In this document: positions 50,703 through 60,053 of the stretch, one piece after another | Layout of the letters: each line of letters starts with the position of its first letter | Numbering within the stretch: position 1 is the first letter of the stretch | Assembly: GCF_000478605.2 (NCBI RefSeq) | Contig: NZ_ASHX02000001.1 | Span: 62,001-126,000, forward strand | From: Streptomyces thermolilacinus SPC6 | GTDB taxonomy: Bacteria; Actinomycetota; Actinomycetes; Streptomycetales; Streptomycetaceae | Reading direction: 5' to 3' | DNA length: 64,000 nucleotides | Made by a program: the position numbers and the translations under genes | Notes under the pieces: generated by a model | Databases searched by the model: none | What the model was told of the DNA's origin: nothing | The model's input: the letters and a program-made list of their open reading frames with translations, nothing else

Positions 50703-51698
50703 TCAGCCCCGGGCCGCCAGCGCGGCCAGGAGTCCGGCCTCACGGGCGGGAGTGAGGCCCGCGCGGCGGGGGCGGTCCAGGCCGCGCTCGCGCTCCCAGC
50801 GCAGGGTGTCCGCCAGGAGTTCCGCCACGGGCCGGTGGCGCAGGCCCGCCGCGCGGGCCGCCGAGCCGTCGCGGGCGGACCAGCCCTCGTAGCCGGGCTC
50901 GACCAGCCACATCGGCAGCGACTCGGGCCCCATGTACTGGTTGACGCCCTGCGCCAGGAGCCACGCCGCGTCGGCCGCGACGAGCGGCCCGGTGTGGCCG
51001 GCGGCGGCACGGGACAGGGAGAGCCACTCGTCGAACGGGACGACCGGGCCCACCGCGTCGTACGTGCCGGTGGCGCCCGCCTCGGCGGCGTCCAGCAGCC
51101 AGGCGGCGAGGTCCCGTACGTCGACGGCCTGGGTCGGCAGGTCCGGGGTGTCCGGGACGAGCATCGGCCCCCGCTGGTCGCGGGCGGCGCGGGCCGCCCA
51201 GTAGCCGGAGCGTCCGCTCTCGTCGCCCGGCCCGCCGATGAGCCCGGCGCGGGCGATGAGGAGCCGGTCCCCCAGGGCGGCGGCCGACGCCTGCTCGCAG
51301 GCGGCCTTCGCCTCGCCGTACAGCGACCGGTCGGCCTCGTCCCGGTCGGTCGGACTCAGGAGCGGCGCGGACTCGTCGGCGCCGGGCGCGGCATGGGAGG
51401 CGTACGCGCTGACGGAGGAGACGTACGTCCAGTGCCGGGCCGTGTCGGCGAGCGCGGCCAGCGCCCGCCGGACGAAACCGGGCTGCCACGACACCTCGAC
51501 GACCGCGTCCCAGGCGCGGTCGCGGAGCGGTGCGTACGCGCCGGGGTCCCGGCGGTCGGCGGGGACGAGCGTCGCGCCGTCCGCGACCTGCCCGCTCTCG
51601 CCGCGCGCGAGGCAGGTCACGCCGTGTCCGCGCCCGAGCGCCTGCCGGGACAGCTCCCGGCCGAGCCATGCTGTTCCACCCAATACGAGGATCTCCAT
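50703..51698 (-). CDS. NAD-dependent epimerase/dehydratase family protein
   Basis: 331 residues from ATG 51698. N-terminal Rossmann motif [20 protein letters not shown] (GxxGxxG-like). The SDR active site appears as [15 protein letters not shown] and [12 protein letters not shown] (Y-x3-K). Extended SDR; similar to the isoflavone reductase or reductase-like atypical NAD-epimerases used in secondary metabolism and sugar modification. Cytoplasmic. Divergent from the lactonase gene with 129 bp between starts. Confidence 0.86.
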   Translation of the reverse strand: MEILVLGGTAWLGRELSRQALGRGHGVTCLARGESGQVADGATLVPADRRDPGAYAPLRDRAWDAVVEVSWQPGFVRRALAALADTARHWTYVSSVSAYASHAAPGADESAPLLSPTDRDEADRSLYGEAKAACEQASAAALGDRLLIARAGLIGGPGDESGRSGYWAARAARDQRGPMLVPDTPDLPTQAVDVRDLAAWLLDAAEAGATGTYDAVGPVVPFDEWLSLSRAAAGHTGPLVAADAAWLLAQGVNQYMGPESLPMWLVEPGYEGWSARDGSAARAAGLRHRPVAELLADTLRWERERGLDRPRRAGLTPAREAGLLAALAARG

Positions 51699-51827
51699 GC
51701 CGCCACCCGATCATGGCGCGGGCGGGGCGCACAGCGCGGTTCGCCGACAGCGCAGCCCGGGCGGCGGTGACCGGGGCGGGGCGGCGCTCGTTACCAGACC
51801 GGAAAGAATGCGACGAAAGGGGCAATC

Positions 51828-52880
51828 ATGGAGCAAAGCGGCGGGGTCTGGGCGTACATCGGCTCGTTCACCTCGGGCGGCGGGCAGGGCATCACCGTCG
51901 CCGCCGTCGATCCGGCGAGCGGGGCGCTCACCCCGCGCTCGACGGTCGGCGGGCTCGTCAATCCGTCGTGGCTCGCCCTCGACCGGGCCGCCGGGGTGCT
52001 GTACGCGGTGGGCGAGGCCGAGTCGGGGGAGGTGGCGGCCTTCCGCGCGCGGGGCGGGGAGCTGACGCCGCTCGGCCGGCCGGTCGCGGTGGACGGCTCG
52101 GGCCCCACGCATCTGAGCGTCGTCGGGCGCCGGCTGCTGACCGCCAACTACGGCTCGGGCAGCGTGAGCAGCCTGCCGCTGGACGGTGAAGGCGGTGTCG
52201 CCGGACCGGCCGTCGTCCTCGCCCACCAGGGCTCCGGGCCCGACCCGGACCGGCAGGAGGCGCCGCACGCCCACCAGGTGCTGCCGGACCCGAGCGGGCG
52301 GTGGGTGCTCACCACGGACCTGGGCACGGACTCGGTGCGGGTCTGCGCGCTCGACCCGGGGAGCGGGGCGCCGCGTGTGCACGGGGAGGTGGGCCTGCGG
52401 GCCGGGTCGGGGCCCCGGCACCTGGCGTTCCACCCGGACGGCGCGGTCGTGTACGTCCTGCACGAGCTGGAGCCGCAGGTGACGGTGTGCCGGTGGGAGG
52501 CGGGGGCGGGACGGCTGGAGCCGCTGTCGGAGGTGGCGGTCGCCGGGGGCGGCACCGCCGCGGACGACGTGCGCGTGTACCCGTCGGTGCCGGTGGTGTC
52601 GGCCGACGGGCGGTTCCTGTGGGCGGCGGTGCGGGGCGCGAACACGGTGGTCACGCTGGACCTGGAGGACGGGCCGGAGAAGCCGCGGGTCGCGGGGAGC
52701 GCGGACTGCGGGGGTGTCTGGCCGCGTGACCTGGTCGCCGACCCGTCGGGGCGCAGGCTGTACGTGGCCAACGAGTGGTCCGGGGACGTGACCTGGTTCG
52801 ACGTGGACCCGCGGGACGGACGGCTGCGGCGCGGCGGCTCGGTGGAGGTGCCCGCCGCCGCGTGTGTGGTCCTCGCCTGA
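51828..52880 (+). CDS. lactonase family protein (7-bladed beta-propeller, Pgl-like)
   Basis: 350 residues from ATG 51828. The N-terminus VWAYIGSFTSGGGQGITVAA and repeated blades (NPSWLALDRAAGVLYAVGEA, GPTHLSVVGRRLLTANYGSG, GPRHLAFHPDGAVVYVLHEL, WPRDLVADPSGRRLYVANEW) match the YbhE-type 6-phosphogluconolactonase/lactonase family. It hydrolyses gluconolactones or related sugar lactones. No signal peptide; cytoplasmic. A DUF1801 gene follows 41 bp downstream on the same strand. Confidence 0.88.
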   Translation: MEQSGGVWAYIGSFTSGGGQGITVAAVDPASGALTPRSTVGGLVNPSWLALDRAAGVLYAVGEAESGEVAAFRARGGELTPLGRPVAVDGSGPTHLSVVGRRLLTANYGSGSVSSLPLDGEGGVAGPAVVLAHQGSGPDPDRQEAPHAHQVLPDPSGRWVLTTDLGTDSVRVCALDPGSGAPRVHGEVGLRAGSGPRHLAFHPDGAVVYVLHELEPQVTVCRWEAGAGRLEPLSEVAVAGGGTAADDVRVYPSVPVVSADGRFLWAAVRGANTVVTLDLEDGPEKPRVAGSADCGGVWPRDLVADPSGRRLYVANEWSGDVTWFDVDPRDGRLRRGGSVEVPAAACVVLA

Positions 52881-52921
52881 GCGGGCCGGGCGTCCGGACC
52901 GGGCCGGGTGGGAGGCGTGTC

Positions 52922-53311
52922 ATGACCGAACGCTTCGCGACGGTGGACGCGTATGTCGCGTCGTTCCCGCAGGAGGTGCGGGAGGTGCTCGGGGAGATCC
53001 GGCGGACCGTCCGCGAGGCCGCCCCCGAGGGGGCGGGTGAGCGGATCTCGTACGGGATCCCGGCCGTCACCCTGGGCGGGCGGGACCTCGTGTACTTCGC
53101 CGGGTGGAAGCGGCATGTCAGCGTGTACCCGGTGGCGGAGGGGGACGCGGCGTTCCGCCGGGACGCCGAACCGTACCGCTCGGGGCGGGGGACACTGCGG
53201 TTCCCGCTGGACCGGCCCGTGCCGTACGCGCTGGTGACGCGGCTGGTGGAGCACCTGGTGGCGGAGCGGTCGGGGTCGGCGGAGGGCGGCTCGCCCGGCG
53301 CGGAGTCGTGA
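52922..53311 (+). CDS. DUF1801 (YdhG-type) protein
   Basis: 129 residues from ATG 52922. The family pattern is clear: TVDAYVASFPQEVREVLGEI, APEGAGERISYGIPAVTLGG, DLVYFAGWKRHVSVYPVAEG and the C-terminal TLRFPLDRPVPYALVTRLVE. DUF1801 proteins are small alpha/beta proteins related to frataxin-like iron chaperones. Function in Streptomyces unknown. Probably in an operon with the lactonase gene. Confidence 0.83.
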   Translation: MTERFATVDAYVASFPQEVREVLGEIRRTVREAAPEGAGERISYGIPAVTLGGRDLVYFAGWKRHVSVYPVAEGDAAFRRDAEPYRSGRGTLRFPLDRPVPYALVTRLVEHLVAERSGSAEGGSPGAES

Positions 53312-53449
53312 GCTCGCGGGCGGCGACGGCACGTCGATTCGCGCGGGGCGATTCGTTCCGGGCGATCCGTTCGGGGCGCCGGGAATGCCGACGCCCGTGT
53401 GATCGTTCTCAACGGGAGTACCTACCGACGACGTAAGGATCGACTGCCC

Positions 53450-54280
53450 GTGAGCAAGGTCCCCTCCCTCACCCTGAACAACGGTGTCGCCATGCCGCAG
53501 CTCGGATTCGGTGTCTGGCAGGTGCCGGACTCCGAGGCCGCGGACGCGGTGGGCACCGCCCTCGAAGCCGGGTACCGGAGCATCGACACCGCCGCCGTGT
53601 ACGAGAACGAGCGCGGCACCGGACAGGCCGTGAAGGCGTCCGGGCTCCCCCGCGAGGACCTGTTCGTCACCACCAAGCTGTGGAACACCGAGCAGGGGTA
53701 CGACTCGACGCTCCGCGCCTTCGACGCCTCGCTGGAGCGGCTGGGCCTCGACTACGTGGACCTGTACCTGATCCACTGGCCGGCGCCTGCGCGGGACGCG
53801 TACGTGGACACGTACCGGGCCTTCGAGAAGATCCTCGCGGACGGCCGCGCCCGCTCCATCGGCGTGTCGAACTTCCTGCCGGAGCACCTGGAGCGGCTGA
53901 TGGACGCCACGTCCGTCGTGCCCGCCGTGAACCAGATCGAGCTGCACCCGCAGCTCCCCCAGGCGGAGTCCCGCGCCTTCCACGAGCGGCACGGCATCGC
54001 GACCGAGGCGTGGTCGCCGCTCGGCCAGGGCCGGGGCCTGCTGGAGGTGCCGACCGTCGCCGCCGTCGCCCGCAAGCACGGGCGCACCCCGGCGCAGGTG
54101 GTGCTGCGCTGGCACCTCCAGCTGGGCAATGTCGTGATCCCGAAGTCCGTGACGCCGTCGCGCATCCGGGAGAACATCGAGGTGTTCGACTTCGAGCTGG
54201 ACGGCGAGGACATGGCGGCGTTCGCGGCGCTCGACGAGCGTCGGCGGCTCGGCCCGGACCCGGCCGTCTTCGGCGGCTGA
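53450..54280 (+). CDS. aldo/keto reductase
   Basis: 276 residues from GTG 53450. Complete AKR tetrad: Asp and Tyr in YRSIDTAAVYENERG, Lys in LFVTTKLWNTEQG and His in LYLIHWPAPARD. NADPH-binding segments GVSNFLPEHLERL and NVVIPKSVTPSRIRENI are present. It is similar to the 2,5-diketo-D-gluconate reductase class. It reduces aldehydes or ketones with NADPH in the cytoplasm; substrate unknown. A perfect-stem terminator follows. Confidence 0.92.
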   Translation: MSKVPSLTLNNGVAMPQLGFGVWQVPDSEAADAVGTALEAGYRSIDTAAVYENERGTGQAVKASGLPREDLFVTTKLWNTEQGYDSTLRAFDASLERLGLDYVDLYLIHWPAPARDAYVDTYRAFEKILADGRARSIGVSNFLPEHLERLMDATSVVPAVNQIELHPQLPQAESRAFHERHGIATEAWSPLGQGRGLLEVPTVAAVARKHGRTPAQVVLRWHLQLGNVVIPKSVTPSRIRENIEVFDFELDGEDMAAFAALDERRRLGPDPAVFGG

Positions 54281-54314
54281 CGCGGGGCCGGGCGAGCCCG
54301 GCGCGCGGAAGGCG

Positions 54315-54347
54315 AAGGGGCGCGGTCGCGAGGCGGCCGCGCCCCTT
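54315..54347. terminator. bidirectional terminator
   Basis: AAGGGGCGCGG and CCGCGCCCCTT form a perfect 11-bp stem with an 11-base loop between convergent genes. Confidence 0.6.
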
Positions 54348-54473
54348 GGCGTACGGCGTACGACGCGCCGCGTGGGGCGTGCGGTGTTCATGGCGGTCGT
54401 CCGGTCTTCGCGGTGGCGTACCGCGTACGCGGCGTCGTACGGCCTTCGCGGTGCCGTGACCGCAAGGGGCCGG

Positions 54474-54959
54474 TCAGGAGTTGCGGCGCATGGGCCCCCA
54501 GGGGCGGCGCTGGCGGGCCACCTCGTCCTCGGCCTCCTCGATGACGGCCAGGTCGATCCAGCAGACCGGCTCCACGTCGCGGAGCAGCGGCTCGTTGTCC
54601 GGGCCCCGGGCCACCTCGCGGCCGCGCAGCGCCCAGGGGCGTACGTCGCCGTCGCGTTCCTGGCGCAGGTGACAGTAGTCGTACAGGCGCCGGGCGACCC
54701 AGAGCCGTACGGGGCGGTCCTCCCACCAGCTCTCGATCTGGAGCGGGTTCGCCGACAGGCCCGGCATGGGGATGCCCGTCAGATGGTCGGCGCTGCGGGT
54801 GTCGCGCATGTCCCGCGCCGGGCTGTTCGACCAGCGGACGAAGAGGCGGCCGTGCCGCTCCACGAGCTCGGCGAGCTCGGCCAGGGTGCTGACGGTCGGC
54901 AGCTCCGTGACGCCGTCCGGGGCCGTCGTGCGCTCCGGTGTCGCAACGGTCTCGTCCAT
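54474..54959 (-). CDS. DUF6098-like hypothetical protein
   Basis: 161 residues from ATG 54959 (GAGGAGGATGAG upstream). Sequence features: ELVERHGRLFVRWSNSPARD, SADHLTGIPMPGLSANPLQI, ESWWEDRPVRLWVARRLYDY then CHLRQE, and PVCWIDLAVIEEAEDEVARQ. I believe this is the Streptomyces family DUF6098; function unknown. Cytoplasmic, single gene. Confidence 0.72.
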   Translation of the reverse strand: MDETVATPERTTAPDGVTELPTVSTLAELAELVERHGRLFVRWSNSPARDMRDTRSADHLTGIPMPGLSANPLQIESWWEDRPVRLWVARRLYDYCHLRQERDGDVRPWALRGREVARGPDNEPLLRDVEPVCWIDLAVIEEAEDEVARQRRPWGPMRRNS

Positions 54960-55214
54960 GGGCTCATCCTCCTCGTCGTACGGCACCAAACGGCGCGTAC
55001 CCAGCCGCGACGGGATGACTCCAGATGAACCGTCGCAGGTGGGGCCGGGTGCGGAGGGGGCCCGGCGTCCAGGGACGGGGCGCGTGGGCGCGTACCTGAC
55101 AGAGTATTTCGAACATGCTTGCCTCTCGGTGTCGCGCGCGGCGACGCTTCGTCCGCCAGTTCCAACGCGGCAGACGCGGTGTTCCCGCAGTGACTGTTCC
55201 GGAGGCTGAAACAC

Positions 55215-58076
55215 GTGCACAGAACGATCCCGAAGGGCTCAGGGCCCCGGAGACGGCGACACGTCGCCGGACCCCTCGCACTGGTCCTGCTCGCCGAGAC
55301 GGCCCTGCTCGCGGCGGTCGCCCTGCCCGCCCGGGCGGCCGGCCCCGCACCAGGCGGCTCCACCCCGACCACGGCGTCCGCCGCCGTCGGCGAGGAGGCC
55401 GCCGCGCGGCTCACCGCCGAGGCGCGGGACCGCCGCGTCGAGGTGATCGGCGCCCGTACCGAGACCACCACCCTGTGGGCCAACCCGGACGGCTCCATGT
55501 CGCTGGAGACCCACGCCGGACCGGTCCGCTTCCGCAAGGGCGGCGCCTGGGTGCCGGTGGACACGACCCTGGTCCGCAACGCCGACGGCTCCGTCAGCCC
55601 CAAGGGCCACCCGCGCGGGCTGCGGCTCGCGGGCCGTACGGACGCCAAGGGCGGCGACCTTGTCACCCTCGGCAGCGGTGAGCGCGCCGTGACGCTCGGC
55701 TGGCCTGGCGCCCTGCCTGAGCCGGTGCTCAAGGGCAACAAGGCCACCTACGTCGATGTCATGCCCGGCACCGACCTGGTGGTGGAGGCGACCAGGACCG
55801 GCTTCGAGCAGTTCCTGGTCGTCAAGGACCGCGCGGCGGCCGAGCGCGCCGCCACCTTCACCCTGCCGCTGCGCGCGAAGGGCCTGAAGGCGACGAAGAA
55901 CGCCGCGGACGAGACGGTCACGTTCACCGACGCCGCGACGCGCAAGACGGTCGGCAAGCTGCCGACGCCCGCCATGTGGGACGCGTCGCGCGACGGGCGG
56001 GGCCGCGCGGAGACCAACCGCGCGGACGTGGACCTCGACGTGCGGCCCGCCGCGAAGGGCGACGGCTACACCCTGGCCGTCTCCGCCGACCGGCGGTTCC
56101 TCGCCGACGAGGACACCGCGTACCCGGTGACCATCGACCCGGCGATCTACTTCGGGACGAACTTCGACACGACCGTCGTCAACGGCTCCACCGCCGACCT
56201 GTCCGGCGAGGTGGGCCTGCGCGTCGGCCGCGAGTGGCAGAAGAACGAGGCCCGCTCGTTCATCTCCTTCCCCCGCAACGAGGCCGTGACGGGGCAGGAC
56301 GTCCTCAACGCCGAGCTGAACCTGTTCGCCACCTGGTCCGACACGTGCGAGGCCCGCTCCTGGGAGATCTGGGACACCGGCGTGGTGTCGTCGGCGACCC
56401 GGTGGAGCACCCAGCCCGCGTGGCGCACCAAGGCCCGGACGTCCACGGTGACGCACGGCAGCACCAACTGCGGGCCGCGCTGGATCTCGGAGGACATCAC
56501 CTCCCTCGTCGAGGAGTGGTCGCGCATCGACCGCTCCGTGGACACGCTCGGCCTGCGCGCCACCGACGAGACCGACTACACGGCCTTCAAGATCTTCGCC
56601 TCCGGCGACGACGCCGCCCACGCGCCGTCGATCCTGGTCACGTACGAGACGCCGGCCGACCCGGTCAAGGATCACGTCGAGTACTGGAACGACATCCTCC
56701 AGCAGGCGTACACGGAGGCCGGCGGGGCGCCCGGCCCCCTCGCCCGCGCGGGCGCGATGATGCACGGCGCCATCTACGACGCGGCGAACTCCGCCAAGTG
56801 CGCCGAGGGCCCGGCCCGCTGCCTGGGCGACCCGTACCTGGTGAAGGCGACCGCGTCCAACGGCGCCCTGCCGGACATCAACAGCGCCATCGACCACGCG
56901 GCGTTCGACGTGCTGCGGGCGGTGTTCCCCGGCCAGAACTTCGACACGGCCATCGCGAACGCCCGCTCCACGATCCCCGCCGCCGTCACGGCCGAGCAGC
57001 GGGCCGCGGGCACGTCCGTCGGCCAGCAGGCGGCGGCGGCGATGCTGAACGCCCGCCAGAGCGACGGCTCCACCGCCGTCGTGCCGTACCCCGGCAGCCA
57101 GACGCCCGGCCACTGGCGCCCCACCGACGCCGAGCCGGCGGCGACGCCCGGCTGGGGCCTGGTGAAGCCGTTCGCGCTGACGTCCGGCTCGCAGTTCCGG
57201 CCGGCCGGGCCCGGCGGGCACACGACGATGAGCGGTCTGCTGGCCAGTTCCGCGTACGCCACGCAGGTCAACGAGGTGAAGAGCCTCGGCCGCGCGGACT
57301 CCACGACGCGTACGGCCGACCAGACGCAGGCGGCCCTGTTCTGGGCGAACGACCTCAACGGCACCTACAAGCCGCCGGGCCAGCTGTTCGAGCACACGCA
57401 GACCCTGGCGCGCCAGCGGAACCTGACGGTCACCGCCAACGCCAAGCTGTTCGCGCTGGTCGCCTTCTCCATGGCCGACGCCGGTATCGCCGCGTGGGAC
57501 GCCAAGTACCAGACGGACATCGACCTGTGGCGGCCCGAGAGCGCCATCCGGCTCGACGGTGACGGCAACGCGGCGACGACCGCCGACCCGAACTGGCAGC
57601 CGCTGTCCCAGGACAACCAGGGCGGGCACTTCTCGCCCGCGTTCCCCGCGTACGTCTCCGGCCACGCCACGTTCGGCGGCGCCTGGGCCAAGGCGATGGA
57701 GCAGTGGTTCGGCACGGACGCCATCTCCTTCACCGGCACGACGGACGACCCGCACGCCAAGGGCGTGACCCGGACGTTCCCCAGCTTCTCCGCCGCCGCC
57801 GAGGAGAACGCGGTGGCCCGCGTGTGGCTCGGCGTGCACTACCGCTGGGACGGCACGGAGGGCGTGGCCACCGGCACCAAGGTCGCCTCGCACGTCGCGG
57901 CGACCAAGCTGAAGGCCAACTCGGCGGCCGGCTGGGTCAAGTACGAGGCCCTGCACAACCTGGGCGGCTGTGACGCGCTGGGCAAGCGGCTCGTCTCCGA
58001 GCACCGCTGGACCGCCTACCAGTGCGTGGCGGTCGACCCGGTCACCACCCCCGACCACGTCCTCTACGTCAAGTAG
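55215..58076 (+). CDS. secreted DNRLRE-domain / vanadium-dependent haloperoxidase fusion
   Basis: 953 residues from GTG 55215 (GGAGG upstream). Signal peptide: VAGPLALVLLAETALLAAVA. Residues about 80-480 form the beta-rich region seen at the start of Streptomyces polymorphic-toxin-like proteins, including a DNRLRE domain (TVVNGSTADLSGEVGLRVGR; NEARSFISFPRN). Residues about 490-940 are a PAP2/vanadium haloperoxidase domain with Lys764 and Arg773 (KYQTDIDLWRPES), Ser815-Gly-His817 (YVSGHATFGG), Arg869 and His875 (ARVWLGVHYRWDG). The vanadate-binding set looks complete; the Arg-His spacing of six matches known enzymes. An extracellular haloperoxidase or acid phosphatase is expected. The domain combination is unusual. 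A partner gene follows 27 bp downstream. Confidence 0.86.
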   Translation: MHRTIPKGSGPRRRRHVAGPLALVLLAETALLAAVALPARAAGPAPGGSTPTTASAAVGEEAAARLTAEARDRRVEVIGARTETTTLWANPDGSMSLETHAGPVRFRKGGAWVPVDTTLVRNADGSVSPKGHPRGLRLAGRTDAKGGDLVTLGSGERAVTLGWPGALPEPVLKGNKATYVDVMPGTDLVVEATRTGFEQFLVVKDRAAAERAATFTLPLRAKGLKATKNAADETVTFTDAATRKTVGKLPTPAMWDASRDGRGRAETNRADVDLDVRPAAKGDGYTLAVSADRRFLADEDTAYPVTIDPAIYFGTNFDTTVVNGSTADLSGEVGLRVGREWQKNEARSFISFPRNEAVTGQDVLNAELNLFATWSDTCEARSWEIWDTGVVSSATRWSTQPAWRTKARTSTVTHGSTNCGPRWISEDITSLVEEWSRIDRSVDTLGLRATDETDYTAFKIFASGDDAAHAPSILVTYETPADPVKDHVEYWNDILQQAYTEAGGAPGPLARAGAMMHGAIYDAANSAKCAEGPARCLGDPYLVKATASNGALPDINSAIDHAAFDVLRAVFPGQNFDTAIANARSTIPAAVTAEQRAAGTSVGQQAAAAMLNARQSDGSTAVVPYPGSQTPGHWRPTDAEPAATPGWGLVKPFALTSGSQFRPAGPGGHTTMSGLLASSAYATQVNEVKSLGRADSTTRTADQTQAALFWANDLNGTYKPPGQLFEHTQTLARQRNLTVTANAKLFALVAFSMADAGIAAWDAKYQTDIDLWRPESAIRLDGDGNAATTADPNWQPLSQDNQGGHFSPAFPAYVSGHATFGGAWAKAMEQWFGTDAISFTGTTDDPHAKGVTRTFPSFSAAAEENAVARVWLGVHYRWDGTEGVATGTKVASHVAATKLKANSAAGWVKYEALHNLGGCDALGKRLVSEHRWTAYQCVAVDPVTTPDHVLYVK

Positions 58077-58103
58077 TCCAGGACCGAGGAGGAGACAGAA
58101 ACG

Positions 58104-58622
58104 ATGCGTCTGACGAAGAAGGCGTCCCTCGCGGTCGTGGCCGCGCTGGCCGCCGCCGGAATCGCCGCGCCCCTCTCCCTGGCCGACACGGAGAGGACGG
58201 CGAGCGGCCGTGCCGTCGCCGCCGCCGACCCGGACCTGCTGCTGCCCGCCCCGCAGAACCCCCGGGTCTCCGACGGCCCGTACGCGGGCTTCCAGTTCTG
58301 CGCCGCGCCGCAGAAGCCTCTGGTCACCTCCGGCTCGCCGACGCTCGCCGCCACGCTGGAGGCCGTCGCCCCGCCCGGGACGGTGGAGAAGCCCGGCGAC
58401 CACACCCGCCCAGGCCACCAGGTGGTGTACGAGATCGAGCAGGCGGACGGCAAGCAGGTGCTGCGCAAGCAGCTCGTCACCGACTCCGCCCGGAACGCCA
58501 ACTACCAGGTGCCGCGGGGCAAGCTCACGAACGGCGAGTACCGCTGGCGCGTCCGCGTCCAGGACGGTCCCGCCGACGCCCCGTGGACGGCGTGGTGCGG
58601 CTTCACGGTCCGCCTCGGCTGA
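58104..58622 (+). CDS. secreted partner protein with Fn3-like DNRLRE-associated module
   Basis: 172 residues from ATG 58104. Signal peptide: SLAVVAALAAAGIAAPLSLA. The mature part reads PRVSDGPYAGFQFCAAPQKP, LVTSGSPTLAATLEAVAPPG, EYRWRVRVQDGPADAPWTAW and CGFTVRLG. This is the module that normally follows DNRLRE domains in one polypeptide (SP-x-L-x-A...W-W-x-F-TV). Here it is a separate protein, 27 bp after the haloperoxidase fusion, so probably co-translated and acting with it outside the cell. Confidence 0.73.
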   Translation: MRLTKKASLAVVAALAAAGIAAPLSLADTERTASGRAVAAADPDLLLPAPQNPRVSDGPYAGFQFCAAPQKPLVTSGSPTLAATLEAVAPPGTVEKPGDHTRPGHQVVYEIEQADGKQVLRKQLVTDSARNANYQVPRGKLTNGEYRWRVRVQDGPADAPWTAWCGFTVRLG

Positions 58623-58694
58623 CCTGAGCGGTCACGGCCGGGTCCGGCTGGTCGCGGTGGTCCGCTCCGGCTGACCCGCGACCGCCGGCCCACC

Positions 58695-58725
58695 GGGCCC
58701 CCGGCCGCTTCCCGGCCGGGGGCCC
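58695..58725. terminator. strong bidirectional terminator
   Basis: GGGCCCCCGGCCG and CGGCCGGGGGCCC form a perfect 13-bp stem with a 5-base loop, followed by TTCC, between convergent genes. Confidence 0.7.
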
Positions 58726-58773
58726 TTCCGTGCGTACGCGGACACGCGGCGGCCGTGCGGGAGACGCCGCGTC

Positions 58774-59808
58774 TCAGGCGGGCGGGGCCGTGGTGAGCGC
58801 CCGCCAGGTGTCCTCGTCCACCGCGCCGGTGGCCGGCAGCCCGTGCCGCCGCTGGAAGTCCCGGACCGCCTGGCGTGTCGCGGCGGTGTACACGCCGGTG
58901 ATGTCGGCGGGGTGACCGGCCCGTTGCAGAAGGTCCTGGACCGCCTCCACCTGCGGGCCCCTGCCGCCCGGCGCGGCCGGGACGACCAGCATCCGCCACG
59001 TGTGCCTGCCGACCCTGCCGTCCGGCTGGAGTCCGTGGCGCCGCTGGAAGGCGATGACCTCCGCGCGCGTCTCCGGTCCGAAGACGCCGTCCGTGCGTAG
59101 CGTGTGGCGGTGCACCTTGAGCAGGCGCTGCACGGTCCAGGCGAGGGAGGACGTCTCGCCCCCGCGCACCACCGGCCAGTCGGCGGCCGCCGACGTGACC
59201 GGGGCGGCGGCCGCGCGCGCCCCCGGCGCGGTGCCCGGCTCCGGCGCCCCGCGGGTCACCGTCCAGCCGGTGATGAGGACCGCTGCCGTGACCGCGGCGG
59301 CGAGCAGGGCGCGCCGTACGGTGCCGCGGCGGGGCGCCTCCCGGGGGCCGGGTTCGTACGGGGCGGGGTGCCGGGCCGGGTGGTGCCCCGGCCACGGGCC
59401 GGGGCCGGGCTCCCCGGCCGGGGCGCCGGAGGCTTCCCCCGCCGGGGGTTCGGCGGCTTCCTCGGCCGGGGCGTCGGAGGGCTGCCCGGGCGCCGGGTGT
59501 TCGGTGCGGTGCGCGGCGGCGGCGCGGGCGTTCCGGGCCAGGGCGAGAGCCGTGTCCAGGTCGTCCGGCGGGGCGGCGAGCACCGTGTGCAGGGCCCGTA
59601 CGGCGTCCGGGGGCGCCGCCAGCGGGTGCGCTGGGTTGAGGTAGCGCGACAGGGTGGTCTGTGTGACACCGATCTTCCGGGCGAGCGTCGCCTGGGTCGG
59701 TTTGGCCGCTCCCGCGCGCGCGGAGCCCTCCCACCACGTCCGCAGCAGCGTGGACAGCTCCCGGCGGGCCGAACCGTCCGCCGTCCCGTTCGGCAGCGCC
59801 TGTGCCAT
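58774..59808 (-). CDS. membrane-anchored HTH protein with two peptidoglycan-binding domains
   Basis: 344 residues from ATG 59808. N-terminal XRE-like HTH, about residues 15-65 (KPTQATLARKIGVTQTTLSR). A disordered Pro/Gly/Glu-rich linker spans about residues 100-165. One membrane segment, RRALLAAAVTAAVLITGWTV, lies near 165-185. Two PG_binding_1 domains follow outside the membrane (LRTDGVFGPETRAEVIAFQR with RHGLQPDGRVG; ITGVYTAATRQAVRDFQRRH with GLPATGAVD). The topology suggests DNA binding inside and peptidoglycan sensing outside, in one polypeptide. An inverted repeat lies just upstream. Confidence 0.83.
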   Translation of the reverse strand: MAQALPNGTADGSARRELSTLLRTWWEGSARAGAAKPTQATLARKIGVTQTTLSRYLNPAHPLAAPPDAVRALHTVLAAPPDDLDTALALARNARAAAAHRTEHPAPGQPSDAPAEEAAEPPAGEASGAPAGEPGPGPWPGHHPARHPAPYEPGPREAPRRGTVRRALLAAAVTAAVLITGWTVTRGAPEPGTAPGARAAAAPVTSAAADWPVVRGGETSSLAWTVQRLLKVHRHTLRTDGVFGPETRAEVIAFQRRHGLQPDGRVGRHTWRMLVVPAAPGGRGPQVEAVQDLLQRAGHPADITGVYTAATRQAVRDFQRRHGLPATGAVDEDTWRALTTAPPA

Positions 59809-59830
59809 GTGCCCTCCCGAGCTTCATCAG

Positions 59831-59846
59831 CGTGCATCAACGCACG
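59831..59846. promoter_or_regulatory. inverted repeat before membrane HTH gene
   Basis: CGTGC-ATCAAC-GCACG lies 23 bp upstream of the start of the membrane HTH gene, followed by further GTGCAT/TGCATGCA elements to about 59872. It may be an operator for autoregulation by the HTH protein. Confidence 0.45.
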
Positions 59847-60053
59847 TCACAGCCGTGCATTGGGTGCATGCATGATTCCGCATCGGCCATGCCCGCCGGA
59901 TCGCTCCCCGAGGCCCGCCGACTGCCCCATGGTGGTTGCCGACAGGCCGCGCCGCCCGGTTCCCGCAGCTTCCACGGGGCCGCCCCGGCGCGGAGCGCCG
60001 TCCCCCGGCCGGGGGCCACGGCTCGTGGAGAACCCTCGAAGGAGTGATCAGTC

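Noticed and set aside
55239..58418. Very long open frame on the minus strand opposite the haloperoxidase gene
   Set aside because: Arg/Gly-rich, no domain, and it mirrors a well-supported secreted protein on the other strand. A by-product of high GC codon bias.
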